Shown: piece by piece, positions 26,509 through 38,326 of the stretch
Position numbering within the stretch: position 1 is the stretch's first letter
How the letters are laid out: each line of letters starts with the position of its first letter
NCBI GenBank assembly: GCA_905181855.1
Contig: CAJIZE010000020.1
Coordinates: 17,725 to 81,724 of the forward strand
Source: an uncultured Flavobacteriales bacterium
GTDB taxonomy: Bacteria; Bacteroidota; Bacteroidia; Flavobacteriales_G; Salibacteraceae
Direction of reading: 5' to 3'
DNA: 64,000 nt
Notes under the pieces: generated by a model
The model's input: only the letters and a program-made list of their open reading frames with translations
Told to the model about the DNA's origin: nothing
The model's database searches: none
Made by a program: the position numbers and the translations under genes

Positions 26509-27684
26509 ATGGAAGCATACATCATAGCAGCAAAAAGATCAGCAGTAGGTAAAGCAAACAAAGGCATTTTTCGCTTTACACGACCAGATGATTTGGCATC
26601 TGAAGTAATTCAAGCTTTGCTTAAAGAGGTTCCTAATCTTGACAAAGAAGAAATTGACGATGTAATTGTTGGCAACGCCATGCCTGAAGCTGAACAAGGT
26701 TTAAATATGGGGCGCCTAATTTCATTAATGGCGCTTAACACTGATTCCGTTTCCGGTATGACCGTGAACAGATACTGTGCATCAGGATTGGAAACTATTG
26801 CCATTGCAAGTTCAAAAATAAACGCAGGTTTATCAGACTGTATAATTGCAGGCGGTGCTGAATCAATGAGCGAAATACCAATGGGTGGTTGGCGAATTGT
26901 TCCGAACCCTAAAGTAGCTAAAGAACACCCAACATGGTATTGGGGAATGGGACTTACTGCAGAACAAGTTGCTAAAGAATACAAGGTAAGCAGAGAAGAT
27001 CAAGATGAGTTTGCATTGAACTCTCACCTAAAAGCAGTTGCTGCAATCAAAGAAGGCAAATTTGAAAAACAAATTGTTCCTGTTACTATAAAAGAAGTTT
27101 ATGTTGACGAAAACATGAAAAGGCAAACAAGAGAATATGTTGCGAAACAAGATGAAGGACCAAGGAAAAACACCAATTTACAAGCTTTAGCCAAGCTTAA
27201 GCCGGTATTTGCTGATGGTGGTTCAGTTACCGCAGGTAACTCTTCCCAAACCTCCGATGGAGCAGCTTTTGTTTTAATTGTTTCTGAAAAAATGCTGAAA
27301 AAATTAAATGTCGAACCTATAGCTAAATTGGTGTCATACGCAACTGCAGGTGTACCTCCCCGCATTATGGGAATCGGTCCAATCGCGGCCATCCCAAAAG
27401 CTCTTGACAAAGCAAAACTTAAACAAAACAACATTGATTTAATAGAATTAAACGAAGCTTTTGCTTCACAAAGCTTAGCGGTGGCAAGGCATTTAGACTT
27501 AAACACTGAAATTCTGAACGTAAACGGTGGAGCTATTTCATTAGGCCACCCTCTTGGATGTACAGGAGCAAAACTTACTACCCAAATTATCAACGAGGCT
27601 AAAGCTCGAAATGCTAAATACGGCATGGTTACTATGTGTGTTGGTACCGGACAAGGAGCAGCAGGCATTTTCGAAATCTATTAA
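26509..27684 (+). CDS. fadA: Acetyl-CoA C-acyltransferase (3-ketoacyl-CoA thiolase)
   Basis: Performs the thiolytic step of beta-oxidation. The 391-residue chain has the nucleophilic Cys in VNRYCASGLETIAIAS (near residue 88), ELNEAFASQ, GGAISLGHPLGCTGA with the catalytic His, and CVGTGQGAAGIF with the second Cys. It lies between the dehydrogenase/hydratase and acyl-CoA dehydrogenase genes, so together they encode a complete cycle. Confidence 0.95.
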   Translation: MEAYIIAAKRSAVGKANKGIFRFTRPDDLASEVIQALLKEVPNLDKEEIDDVIVGNAMPEAEQGLNMGRLISLMALNTDSVSGMTVNRYCASGLETIAIASSKINAGLSDCIIAGGAESMSEIPMGGWRIVPNPKVAKEHPTWYWGMGLTAEQVAKEYKVSREDQDEFALNSHLKAVAAIKEGKFEKQIVPVTIKEVYVDENMKRQTREYVAKQDEGPRKNTNLQALAKLKPVFADGGSVTAGNSSQTSDGAAFVLIVSEKMLKKLNVEPIAKLVSYATAGVPPRIMGIGPIAAIPKALDKAKLKQNNIDLIELNEAFASQSLAVARHLDLNTEILNVNGGAISLGHPLGCTGAKLTTQIINEAKARNAKYGMVTMCVGTGQGAAGIFEIY

Positions 27685-27713
27685 CTCACAAATCAACTAA
27701 TAATACTAAGAAA

Positions 27714-29489
27714 ATGGAAACAATAAAAGGAGGCGAATTTTTAATCAAAGAAAGCATTCCAGAAAACGTATTTATTCCCCATGAATGGGATGAAGAACAA
27801 AAAATGATTGCTCAATCTTGTTCTGATTTTATGGCTCAAGAGGTAGAGACCAAATTAGATGAAATGGATGCTATGCAAGAAGGTTTGATGCCTTCACTAC
27901 TCAAAAAAGCAGGAAAGCTAGGCATGTTAGGTGTTTCGGTTCCCGAGCAATATGGTGGTTTCGGTAAAGACTTTGTTACTTCAATGATGGTGACTGAACT
28001 ATCTGGTTCTGGTCATTCTTTTTCTGTTGCTTTTTCTGCTCATACAGGAATAGGAACGCTTCCTATACTTTATTATGGCAATGAAAAACAAAAGCAAAAA
28101 TACTTACCAAAATTAGCCACTGGCGAATGGGCTGCGGCATATTGTTTAACAGAACCAGGTTCCGGTTCAGATGCTAACTCAGGAAAAACCAAAGCCACGC
28201 TTACTGATAATGGCAAACATTATATCATCAATGGTCAAAAAATGTGGATTACTAACGCAGGCTTTGCCCATGTTTTTACGGTATTTGCTAAAATTGATGG
28301 TGACGAAAATTTAAGCGCATTTATCTTAGAGGCTGATTATGATGGTCTTACTTTAAACCCTGAAGAGAAAAAAATGGGAATTAAAGGATCGTCTACCCGC
28401 CAAGTGTTTTTTAACAACGTTAAAGTGCCAGTTGAAAACCTTCTTTCTGAGCGTGGTAATGGTTTTAAAATTGCCTTAAACATTCTTAATATTGGTAGAA
28501 TAAAACTTGGTGGCGGTGTTTTAGGTGGTGCAAAAAAAGCTTGTGGTATCTCTGTGAAGTATGCTAACGAGCGTGAGCAATTCGGTAGAGCAATATCTAA
28601 ATATGGTGCTATTCGATATAAAATTGCTGAACAAGCAATTCAAATCTATGCTCTTGAATCAGCAGTTTACAGAGTTTCAAGAAATGTTGATGAGGCTATC
28701 ACTTCACTTGAAAAAGGCGGAATGAGCCATGCTGACGCCAATCTTAAAGGAATAGAAGAATACGCTTCCGAAGCGGCAATTATTAAAGTTCTAGGCTCTG
28801 AAGTTTTAGACTATGTTGTTGATGAAGGTGTACAAATTTATGGTGGAATGGGTTATTCAGCAGAATCTCCTGTTGAAAGAGCTTACCGCGATTCTAGAAT
28901 CAATAGAATTTTTGAAGGCACTAATGAGATTAACAGAATGTTGATAGTTGACATGTTGCTTAAACGTGCGATGAAAGGACAACTAGACTTAATGACTCAT
29001 GCACAAAAGGTGGCTAGCGAGTTATTCGATTTACCTACTTTTAATGATCCAACTGGAGAATTATTTGAAAACGAATCCAAGTATGTTAAGAACTTCAAGA
29101 AAGCTGTTCTTATGGTTGCTGGTTCTGCGGTTCAAAAATTAATGATGACTCTTTCAAAAGAGCAAGAAATATTGATGAATATAGCCGATATGATTATTCT
29201 AACTTATTCTGCAGAAAGCACTTTGCTACGTGTAAAAAAATTAGCTGGCTTAAAAGGGGAAGAAAACATCACAGATCAAATAGCAATAGCGAAAACTTAC
29301 ATTTACGATGCTGCTGATAAAATAAACAAATACGGAAAAGACGCATTAACAGCGTTTGCTGAAGGTGATGATTTATCAATTCAGTTGATGGGACTCAAAA
29401 GGTTCACGAAAACTAAACCATTAAATACCAAAAAATTAAGACAACAAATCGCTCTTGCGTTAATCGATAAAAATGATTACTGCTACTAA
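27714..29489 (+). CDS. Acyl-CoA dehydrogenase (long, VLCAD-like)
   Basis: Flavoenzyme for the first step of beta-oxidation. The 591-residue length, counted from ATG 27714, is that of VLCAD-like members with an added C-terminal helical domain. A start at 27636 would lie inside fadA and add unrelated residues. Motifs: AAYCLTEPGSGSDANSGKT, KMWITNAGFAHVFTVFAK, GGMGYSAESPVERAYRDSRINRIFEGTNEI with the catalytic Glu in EGTNEI. It is the last gene of the marR-fad operon; I see no clear terminator after it. Confidence 0.94.
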   Translation: METIKGGEFLIKESIPENVFIPHEWDEEQKMIAQSCSDFMAQEVETKLDEMDAMQEGLMPSLLKKAGKLGMLGVSVPEQYGGFGKDFVTSMMVTELSGSGHSFSVAFSAHTGIGTLPILYYGNEKQKQKYLPKLATGEWAAAYCLTEPGSGSDANSGKTKATLTDNGKHYIINGQKMWITNAGFAHVFTVFAKIDGDENLSAFILEADYDGLTLNPEEKKMGIKGSSTRQVFFNNVKVPVENLLSERGNGFKIALNILNIGRIKLGGGVLGGAKKACGISVKYANEREQFGRAISKYGAIRYKIAEQAIQIYALESAVYRVSRNVDEAITSLEKGGMSHADANLKGIEEYASEAAIIKVLGSEVLDYVVDEGVQIYGGMGYSAESPVERAYRDSRINRIFEGTNEINRMLIVDMLLKRAMKGQLDLMTHAQKVASELFDLPTFNDPTGELFENESKYVKNFKKAVLMVAGSAVQKLMMTLSKEQEILMNIADMIILTYSAESTLLRVKKLAGLKGEENITDQIAIAKTYIYDAADKINKYGKDALTAFAEGDDLSIQLMGLKRFTKTKPLNTKKLRQQIALALIDKNDYCY

Positions 29490-29627
29490 TTAAACTTGTT
29501 CAGCACTAGTCGTTTCTAATACTTCCATATTATAGTTGTCTTCGCATTGTAGGAAGATAACTTTTGGTATTTGTACTGCTCCAAGTTTACGCTTTTCAAG
29601 ATCCGCTGAATAACCAACACTTTGCTA
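29490..29627 (-). pseudogene. Possible C-terminal gene remnant (unidentified)
   Basis: The 420-base gap between the acyl-CoA dehydrogenase and the helicase has no intact gene. On the minus strand a 45-codon frame runs from a TAG to TAA at 29490. It reads SADLEKRKLGAVQIPKVIF then CEDNYNMEVLETTSAEQV, which looks like a real protein tail, but there is no start codon and I do not recognise the family. It could also be chance. Confidence 0.3.
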
Positions 29628-29721
29628 CAACCTAATTGATGCAAGACCCGTTGATTTTGGTAATCTAAAATTTGTTGCTATGATTGGTGATTTGTTTAAT
29701 ATTCTAATGAGTAAAAAATAA
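29607..29721 (+). pseudogene. Possible C-terminal gene remnant (unidentified)
   Basis: On the plus strand of the same gap, a frame without a start codon reads NLIDARPVDFGNLKF then VAMIGDLFNILMSKK and ends at a TAA near 29721. It is protein-like in composition but only about 36 codons long and not recognised. The remaining bases up to 29909 look AT-rich and empty, apart from a weak -7-like element near 29884. Confidence 0.3.
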
Positions 29722-29909
29722 GTTTCGAATTTAAATTTTTCACTAATCTTCATGAAGTAATAGAATGGTTCAATTTAAAAGCATACCTTAAAATAAGGTC
29801 ACAAATTATTGTAGATCTTAATGCCCAGAACAGCGGTTTTCAGAATAACTAAAGTTAATTCATAGTTATCAAATTTATAGTGCTATTTTGTGGTTCTAAA
29901 ATAAAATAA

Positions 29910-31133
29910 TTGAAATTTTCAGAATTTAACTTACCCGAAAAAATCATTGAAGCTATTGATTTTATGGGTTTTCAAACAGCCACAAAAATTCAAGAGATGG
30001 CTATTCCAACCATTATTAATGGAAAGGACTTAATTGGTTGTGCTCAAACTGGCACTGGAAAAACTGCAGCTTTTTTAATACCTCTTCTTGCGAAAATTAA
30101 TGAAAATAAATCGACTGGAGTTAAGGCGCTTGTCATAGTTCCAACTAGAGAACTTGCTCAACAAATTGATGAACATTTTGAAGCGTTATCGTATTTTTTA
30201 GACATTGGATCGGTTGCCGTATATGGCGGAAATCAGCCTGAGCTTTTCAACCGCCAAAAGAAAGCGATTCAAAATGGTGTTGATGTAATTATTGCAACTC
30301 CAGGACGACTTATTGCTCATTTGAACTTAGGTTACCTTTCATTAAAAAGTGTCGACACATTAATTTTAGATGAGGCAGATAGAATGTTAGAAATGGGCTT
30401 TATTGGCGATATTCTAAAAATTATCGGTTACCTTCCTGAAAAAAGGCAAAATTTAATGTTTTCAGCTACAATGAAAGCAGATATACGAAAGTTAGCTCAT
30501 CAAGTATTACATGAACCTGAGCAAATTAACATTGCGGTAAGTAAGCCTGCTGAAGGTTTAGTGCAGCAAGCCTTTATGGTTTATGAAAACAGTAAACCTG
30601 ACTTTCTTCTTTATTTAATTAAAAACTTGGAAATAACCAACATGGTTGTTTTTGTATCACGTAAAGTCAAAGTAGACGAAGTTCATAGGCACTTAGTGAA
30701 AGCTGGGATTAAATGTGAAGCAATGCATTCGGGTAAAGAACAAGATCAGCGTAATGAAGTAATAAGACATTTTAGAGCAGGGAACTTTAAGATATTGATA
30801 GCTACTGACGTGATGAGCAGAGGTATTGATATTGATGGAATTAGTCACGTAGTAAATTATGATATACCTGATGATCCAGCCGATTATGTTCACCGAGTTG
30901 GAAGAACTGCTCGTGCGGAAAGAACAGGTGCTGCAATTACATTAATTAATGAAACAAAGGATCAACTATACTTTTACAATATTGAAGAACTTATTGAGAA
31001 AAAGTTAGAAAAGAATTCGATTCCTGAAGCAGTTGGGTCTAGTCCTGATTATAACCCGGAAAAATTCCTAAGAAAACCTAAACAAGGCAATTTCAATAAA
31101 AAGCAAAAATCATTTCATAAAAAAAGCAGGTAA
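29910..31133 (+). CDS. DEAD-box ATP-dependent RNA helicase (RhlE-like)
   Basis: The 407-residue helicase starts at a TTG that keeps the conserved opening KFSEFNLPEKIIEAI; the first ATG is 20 codons inside. Motifs: Q motif ATKIQEMAIP, Walker A AQTGTGKT, PTRELAQQ, DEAD in LILDEADRMLEMGF, SAT, and HRVGRTARAERTG. A basic tail (KPKQGNFNKKQKSFHKKSR) should bind RNA. Such proteins help ribosome assembly and RNA decay, often in the cold. Its stop codon lies in the loop of a terminator hairpin. Confidence 0.93.
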   Translation: MKFSEFNLPEKIIEAIDFMGFQTATKIQEMAIPTIINGKDLIGCAQTGTGKTAAFLIPLLAKINENKSTGVKALVIVPTRELAQQIDEHFEALSYFLDIGSVAVYGGNQPELFNRQKKAIQNGVDVIIATPGRLIAHLNLGYLSLKSVDTLILDEADRMLEMGFIGDILKIIGYLPEKRQNLMFSATMKADIRKLAHQVLHEPEQINIAVSKPAEGLVQQAFMVYENSKPDFLLYLIKNLEITNMVVFVSRKVKVDEVHRHLVKAGIKCEAMHSGKEQDQRNEVIRHFRAGNFKILIATDVMSRGIDIDGISHVVNYDIPDDPADYVHRVGRTARAERTGAAITLINETKDQLYFYNIEELIEKKLEKNSIPEAVGSSPDYNPEKFLRKPKQGNFNKKQKSFHKKSR

Positions 31134-31150
31134 ACCTGCTTTTTTATTTT
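31120..31150. terminator. Bidirectional rho-independent terminator between helicase and gltA
   Basis: An 11-bp stem (31120-31130 with 31135-31145, core GCAGG/CCTGC) with loop TAAA, A-rich on the left and T-rich on the right. The helicase stop TAA is in the loop. It can end both the helicase and the convergent gltA messages. Confidence 0.85.
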
Positions 31151-31151
31151 T

Positions 31152-32441
31152 TTATCTATCGCTCATCTTAACGAAAGACCTTTGTGTACGACCTGTGTAA
31201 ACTTGGCGAGGTCTGCCAATTGGTTCGTTATTTTCACGCATTTCTTTCCATTGTGCAATCCAACCGGGTAAACGACCCATTGCGAACATAACAGTAAACA
31301 TTTGAGTTGGTATTCCTAACGCACGATATATTATACCTGAATAGAAATCAACATTTGGATATAAAGATCTAGAAACAAAGTACTCGTCTTTTAGAGCTAC
31401 TTCTTCCAATTGTTTAGCAATATCTAGTACCGGGTCATGAACACCTAGTTTCTCAAGCACATTGTCTGCAGCTTTCTTTATGATTTTTGCTCTTGGATCA
31501 AAGTTTTTATAAACTCTATGTCCAAATCCCATCATTCTGAAAGGGTCATTTTTATCTTTTGCTTTAGCTATCCATTTAGCAAGATTGCCTCCATCTTCTT
31601 TAATTGCCTCAAGCATTTCAATAACAGCTTGATTTGCTCCACCATGTAATGGCCCCCAAAGAGCACTAACTCCTGCAGATACAGAAGAATACAAACTAGC
31701 ATGCGAAGACCCAACAATACGTACCGTTGAAGTAGAACAGTTTTGTTCATGATCTGCATGTAAAATAAGCAACTTGTTAAGAGCATCAGATAATAATGCA
31801 TCCGGCTCATACTTATCAGTAGGCACAGCGTACATCATTTTCAAAAAATTTGAACAATAATCTAAACTATTATCAGGATAATTTACAGGCTGACCTTTTT
31901 CATTTTTATATGTCCAAGCAGCAAGCGTAGGCAACTTGGCAAGTATTCTTATAATGCTCGTGTTAACCTCTTCTCCACTTCTATTTGGATCTAAAGAATT
32001 AGGGTAAAAAGCAGTTAATGCACCAATAAGCGAAGACAAAACACCCATTGGATGAGCTTTTGAAGGAAACCCGTCTAGAATACTCTTAACCTCTTCATGC
32101 ACCATTGTATGTTTGGTTATATCCCCAACAAATTGACTGTACTCATCTTTGGTTGGCAATTCACCATATATAATCAAATAGGCTGTTTCCAAAAAACTAG
32201 AATGCTCTGCCAATTCTTCAATCGAATAACCTCGGTATCTTAATATTCCTTTTTCACCATCCAGAAAAGTTATAGCACTCGTTGTTGCGCCAGTGTTTTT
32301 GTACCCATAGTCTAATGTTATCAATCCGGACTGAGCTCTAAGTTTCCCAATATCTAACGCCTTTTCATTTTCTGTTCCCTCTACTACTGGAATTTTGTAC
32401 ACTTTTCCCTCGAAGTGCAATTCTGCATGCTGCTCTGCCAT
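31152..32441 (-). CDS. gltA: Citrate synthase
   Basis: Condenses acetyl-CoA and oxaloacetate in the TCA cycle. The 429-residue chain is of the bacterial type II form. Signatures: YRGYSIEELAEHSSFLETAYLIIYGELP, ILHADHEQNCSTSTVR, ALWGPLHGGANQAV and MGFGHRVYKNFDPRA, with catalytic His residues in HADHE and GFGHR; the Asp is in NVDFYSG. It is the last gene of the rplQ-carA-eno-gltA run, 59 bases after eno. Confidence 0.97.
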   Translation of the reverse strand: MAEQHAELHFEGKVYKIPVVEGTENEKALDIGKLRAQSGLITLDYGYKNTGATTSAITFLDGEKGILRYRGYSIEELAEHSSFLETAYLIIYGELPTKDEYSQFVGDITKHTMVHEEVKSILDGFPSKAHPMGVLSSLIGALTAFYPNSLDPNRSGEEVNTSIIRILAKLPTLAAWTYKNEKGQPVNYPDNSLDYCSNFLKMMYAVPTDKYEPDALLSDALNKLLILHADHEQNCSTSTVRIVGSSHASLYSSVSAGVSALWGPLHGGANQAVIEMLEAIKEDGGNLAKWIAKAKDKNDPFRMMGFGHRVYKNFDPRAKIIKKAADNVLEKLGVHDPVLDIAKQLEEVALKDEYFVSRSLYPNVDFYSGIIYRALGIPTQMFTVMFAMGRLPGWIAQWKEMRENNEPIGRPRQVYTGRTQRSFVKMSDR

Positions 32442-32500
32442 AACTTTCTATTTTACTCTAATAACGATATATAACTTATTTTGTTCCAACTAAAAGTAAT

Positions 32501-34917
<2,417 letters not shown>

Positions 34918-34925
34918 GGTATAAA

Positions 34926-34957
34926 CAAAAAAAGGATAGCAGTTAGGCGCTATCCTT
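34926..34957 (-). terminator. Rho-independent terminator after rplQ
   Basis: Minus-strand hairpin with a 9-bp stem (AAGGATAGC pairing with GCTATCCTT) and an 8-base loop, followed by seven T. It lies between rplQ and carA and should end the long ribosomal message. Confidence 0.85.
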
Positions 34958-34992
34958 CAATTAATATTTAGTATGATTGAAATTCAAAAATA

Positions 34993-35517
34993 CTATTCAC
35001 TCTTATTCTCTTCGCTTTTGTTTTCAGCTTTTTCTTTCACTTCTTCAATCGGCTCAACAGTTTCCGCAATATCAACTTTAGGTGCTGCAGTTGCGGCTCC
35101 ACTTCCTCTTCTACTTCTTCTGGTAGTTTTCTTCTTAGAATTTCCTGACTCATAGATTTCGTTGTAATCGACTAATTCAATCATAGCCATTTCAGCAGCA
35201 TCACCTAAACGATGACCCAACTTTATTATTCTTGTGTATCCTCCCGGTCTGTCAGATATTTTTGGTCCTATTTCTCTAAAAAGCTCAGTCACTGCATACT
35301 TACTTTGTAAGTATTTAAAAACTGTTCTTCTAGAATGAGTAGAATCATCTTTAGCCTTGGTAATAATTGGTTCAATATAACCTCTTAACGCCTTAGCTTT
35401 CGCAAGAGTGGTATTAATGTGCTTGTGCTCTATTAACGAACTGGCCATATTTGCCATCATCGCTTTTCTATGAGCAGATTTTCTACCGAGTGGGTTTAGT
35501 TTTTTTCCGTGTCTCAT
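34993..35517 (-). CDS. rplQ: 50S ribosomal protein L17
   Basis: The first ~120 residues are the L17 core ([59 protein letters not shown]). The 174-residue chain has a C-terminal tail of about 45 residues, first basic ([13 protein letters not shown]) then acidic ([17 protein letters not shown]), absent in E. coli L17. Such tails are common in this phylum. It is the last gene of the alpha operon, 24 bases after rpoA. Confidence 0.97.
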   Translation of the reverse strand: MRHGKKLNPLGRKSAHRKAMMANMASSLIEHKHINTTLAKAKALRGYIEPIITKAKDDSTHSRRTVFKYLQSKYAVTELFREIGPKISDRPGGYTRIIKLGHRLGDAAEMAMIELVDYNEIYESGNSKKKTTRRSRRGSGAATAAPKVDIAETVEPIEEVKEKAENKSEENKSE

Positions 35518-35541
35518 TTCAATTATCGTTTAAACGATTAC

Positions 35542-36534
35542 TTATTCCTTATCAAGTTTGTATTTTGAAACATTCATTCCAAAAGTTAAACCTTTTACTT
35601 CAACTAATTCTTCTAATTCAGTAAGTGATTTCTTACCAAAATTTCTGAATTTCAACATGTCGTTCTTCTCATACTGCACAAGGTCTCCTAATGTTTCGAC
35701 ATCGGCAGCTTTTAAACAATTCAAGGCTCTTACGGATAAATCTAAATCAACTAACTTAGATTTCAATAATTGGCGCATATGAAGTGATGTTTCATCAAAC
35801 TCTTCTTCAGCAGCTTTCTCCTCGGTGTCAAGTGTAATCCTTTCGTCAGAGAACAACATAAAGTGGTGAATCAAAATTTTAGCAGCCTCTTTCAAAGCAT
35901 CTTTAGGATTAACCGAGCCATCGGTTTCAACTTCAAAAACCAACTTTTCATAATCCGTTTTCTGCTCAACACGATAATTTTCAATGTTGTATTTAACATT
36001 TTTTATCGGTGTAAAAATAGCATCAATAGACATTTCGCCAAGAACTGAAGTGTCCACTTTTCCTTCTTCAGCAGGAACATATCCTCTTCCTTTGTTGATA
36101 ACCAATTCAATTTGAAAATCAACATTGGTTGCCATGTCACAAATTACATGATCTGGATTAAGTACTTGAAAAGCTGAAGTGAATTGTCCAATATCACCAG
36201 CAGTAAATTTATCTTTTCCTGAAACTCTTACTTTAACTCTTTCTGAATCGATGTCATCAATTTGACGCTTGAAGCGCACTTGCTTCAACTGAAGGATGAT
36301 ATCTGTAACATCTTGAACAACTCCTTTAATAGTTGAGAATTCATGATCAACGCCTTCAATTTTAATTGAAGTAATTGCAAATCCTTCTAAAGATGAAAGC
36401 AAAATTCTTCTTAATGAGTTACCGATAGTAATACCATAACCTGGTTCTAGCGGACGGAACTCAAAATGACCGTTTTGTCCATCAGAGTTAATCATGATAA
36501 CTTTATCGGGTCTTTGGAAATCTAATATTGCCAT
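35542..36534 (-). CDS. rpoA: RNA polymerase alpha subunit
   Basis: The 330-residue chain has the dimerising N-terminal domain ([34 protein letters not shown], residues ~1-235). After a Glu-rich linker comes the C-terminal domain ([42 protein letters not shown]), which contacts promoter DNA and activators. It sits between rpsD and rplQ as in most bacteria. Confidence 0.98.
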   Translation of the reverse strand: MAILDFQRPDKVIMINSDGQNGHFEFRPLEPGYGITIGNSLRRILLSSLEGFAITSIKIEGVDHEFSTIKGVVQDVTDIILQLKQVRFKRQIDDIDSERVKVRVSGKDKFTAGDIGQFTSAFQVLNPDHVICDMATNVDFQIELVINKGRGYVPAEEGKVDTSVLGEMSIDAIFTPIKNVKYNIENYRVEQKTDYEKLVFEVETDGSVNPKDALKEAAKILIHHFMLFSDERITLDTEEKAAEEEFDETSLHMRQLLKSKLVDLDLSVRALNCLKAADVETLGDLVQYEKNDMLKFRNFGKKSLTELEELVEVKGLTFGMNVSKYKLDKE

Positions 36535-36558
36535 AGTGTGAATACTTTTTTTTAGTTA

Positions 36559-37167
36559 TTATTTAGAATACAATTCAACAATTAATTGCTCTTTGATGTT
36601 CTCTGGAATGTTTTCTCTTTCAGGGGCATGTAAGAATGTACCTGCTCTTTGTTCTTTTTCTAAAGCTACCCAAGGAAACTTAGAAGCATCAGAAGTAGAT
36701 AAAGCATCCAAGATAATTTCTAGTGATTTAGATTTCTCTCTTACTTCAATTTTATCACCTGCTTTCAAAGTATAAGATGGAATATTTACTAATTCACCGT
36801 TTACCTTTAAATGTCTGTGTGTCACCAATTGTCTAGCTTGTCTTCTAGAATTAGCCATTCCCAATCTAAAAACAGTGTTGTCCAATCTAGATTCACAAAG
36901 TTGTAGCAGAATTTCACCTGTAATACCTTTTGATTTAGACGCTTTGCTAAACAAGTTAGCAAACTGGCGTTCCAATATACCATAAGTGTATTTTGCCTTT
37001 TGCTTTTCTTGAAGCTGAACAGCATATTCAGACTGTTTCATTCTCCTCTTGTTCGGACCATGTTGACCCGGAGGGTAATTTTTCTTATCAAGTGCTTTAT
37101 CAGGACCAAAAATTGGTTCACGAAATTTTCTAGCTATCTTGGACTTAGGGCCTCTATATCTTGCCAT
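36559..37167 (-). CDS. rpsD: 30S ribosomal protein S4
   Basis: The 202-residue protein has the N-terminal S4 domain without the four-Cys zinc site seen in some bacteria, and the S4 RNA-binding fold at ~90-150 ([34 protein letters not shown]). S4 is a primary 16S rRNA binder and, in E. coli, the repressor of the alpha operon. Confidence 0.98.
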   Translation of the reverse strand: MARYRGPKSKIARKFREPIFGPDKALDKKNYPPGQHGPNKRRMKQSEYAVQLQEKQKAKYTYGILERQFANLFSKASKSKGITGEILLQLCESRLDNTVFRLGMANSRRQARQLVTHRHLKVNGELVNIPSYTLKAGDKIEVREKSKSLEIILDALSTSDASKFPWVALEKEQRAGTFLHAPERENIPENIKEQLIVELYSK

Positions 37168-37185
37168 ATCAATATTATAATCTAA

Positions 37186-37569
37186 TTAAACTCTTCTTCT
37201 TTTTGGTGGACGACATCCGTTGTGTGGTATTGGTGTTACATCAACTATTTCAGTAACTTCTATACCAGCATTATGAATTGTTCTTATTGCTGACTCACGA
37301 CCTGAACCTGGACCTTTAACATAAAGTTTTACTTTTCTAAGCCCACCTTCATATGCAACTTTAGCACAATCTGAAGCAGCTTGTTGAGCAGCATAAGGCG
37401 TATTTTTTTTTGATCCTCTAAATCCCATTTTACCGGCTGAAGACCAAGAAATAACTTGTCCTGATGAGTTTGTTAGTGTGATAATAATGTTATTGAACGA
37501 AGCTTGTATATGAGCTTCTCCATAAGCATTAATTACAACTTTACGTTTTTTAGCAGATGCTTTTGCCAT
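37186..37569 (-). CDS. rpsK: 30S ribosomal protein S11
   Basis: The 127-residue protein carries [35 protein letters not shown], the [11 protein letters not shown] block and the C-terminal signature [16 protein letters not shown]. It lies on the platform of the small subunit near the mRNA exit. Placed 12 bases after rpsM. Confidence 0.98.
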   Translation of the reverse strand: MAKASAKKRKVVINAYGEAHIQASFNNIIITLTNSSGQVISWSSAGKMGFRGSKKNTPYAAQQAASDCAKVAYEGGLRKVKLYVKGPGSGRESAIRTIHNAGIEVTEIVDVTPIPHNGCRPPKRRRV

Positions 37570-37581
37570 AATTTATATTTA

Positions 37582-37959
37582 TTATTTAGTTGCTTTTTTC
37601 TTGTTAGCAACAGTTTTTCTTTTTCCTTTTCTTGTTCGACAGTTATTCTTAGTACGCTGCCCTCTTAATGGTAAACCATTACGATGTCTAATACCTCTAT
37701 AACTACCTATATCCATCAATCGCTTGATGTTTAATTGAATTTCTGATCGAAGAGAACCCTCAACTTTAAAACTATCGTTAATAACAGTTCTTATGTTGGT
37801 TAATTCTTCATCATTCCATTCATTTATTTTTTTGTTGGGATCAACACCAGCTTTTTCTAATATTTGCTCAGCTGATGAGCCACCTATACCAAATATATAG
37901 GTTAATCCAATAACCCCTCTTTTATTTCTTGGTAAATCTATTCCTGCAATCCTTGCCAT
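37582..37959 (-). CDS. rpsM: 30S ribosomal protein S13
   Basis: The 125-residue protein begins [25 protein letters not shown] and ends with the basic tail [21 protein letters not shown], which reaches the P-site tRNA. First gene of the classical alpha operon; rpmJ lies 14 bases upstream. Confidence 0.98.
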   Translation of the reverse strand: MARIAGIDLPRNKRGVIGLTYIFGIGGSSAEQILEKAGVDPNKKINEWNDEELTNIRTVINDSFKVEGSLRSEIQLNIKRLMDIGSYRGIRHRNGLPLRGQRTKNNCRTRKGKRKTVANKKKATK

Positions 37960-37973
37960 ACTTCTAGTTTATT

Positions 37974-38090
37974 TTAGCCTTGACGCTGTTTAAATTTTGG
38001 ATTTTTTTTGTTGATAACGTAAAGTCTCCCCTTACGACGAACGATCTTGCAATCTTCGCTACGCTTTTTTAACGATGCTCTTACTTTCAT
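37974..38090 (-). CDS. rpmJ: 50S ribosomal protein L36 (zinc-free form)
   Basis: A 38-codon gene between infA and rpsM, opening [19 protein letters not shown] and ending NPKFKQRQG, the L36 pattern. Of the usual zinc ligands only Cys14 is kept: positions 11, 27 and 33 are Ser, Asn and Phe in place of Cys, Cys and His. It is therefore a C-minus form that should not bind zinc. The start ATG lies 8 bases after the infA stop. Confidence 0.95.
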   Translation of the reverse strand: MKVRASLKKRSEDCKIVRRKGRLYVINKKNPKFKQRQG

Positions 38091-38098
38091 TTTAGCAC

Positions 38099-38317
38099 TT
38101 ATTTATATCGGAAAGTTATTCTTCCCTTAGTTAAATCATATGGAGACATTTCAACCTTTACTCTATCCCCAGGTAATATTTTAATATAATGCATTCTCAT
38201 TTTTCCTGAAATATGAGCTGTAATAACATGCCCGTTTTCCAGTTCTACTCGAAACATTGCATTTGATAATGCTTCGATTATTTCTCCATCTTGCTCTATT
38301 GATGCTTGTTTTGCCAT
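38099..38317 (-). CDS. infA: Translation initiation factor IF-1
   Basis: The 72-residue OB-fold protein ([57 protein letters not shown]) is the normal IF-1 length. It binds the A site during initiation. It lies 9 bases after secY; no map or adk gene separates them. Confidence 0.98.
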   Translation of the reverse strand: MAKQASIEQDGEIIEALSNAMFRVELENGHVITAHISGKMRMHYIKILPGDRVKVEMSPYDLTKGRITFRYK

Positions 38318-38326
38318 ATCTAATTC

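Noticed and set aside
27099..27668. 189-codon minus-strand frame opposite fadA
   Set aside because: It is the antisense of a conserved thiolase; no domain or motif is visible, and it has no partner or promoter.
27636..27713. Earlier start of the acyl-CoA dehydrogenase inside fadA
   Set aside because: It would add 26 residues read from the thiolase gene in another frame; ATG 27714 lies in the gap after fadA and fits the family.
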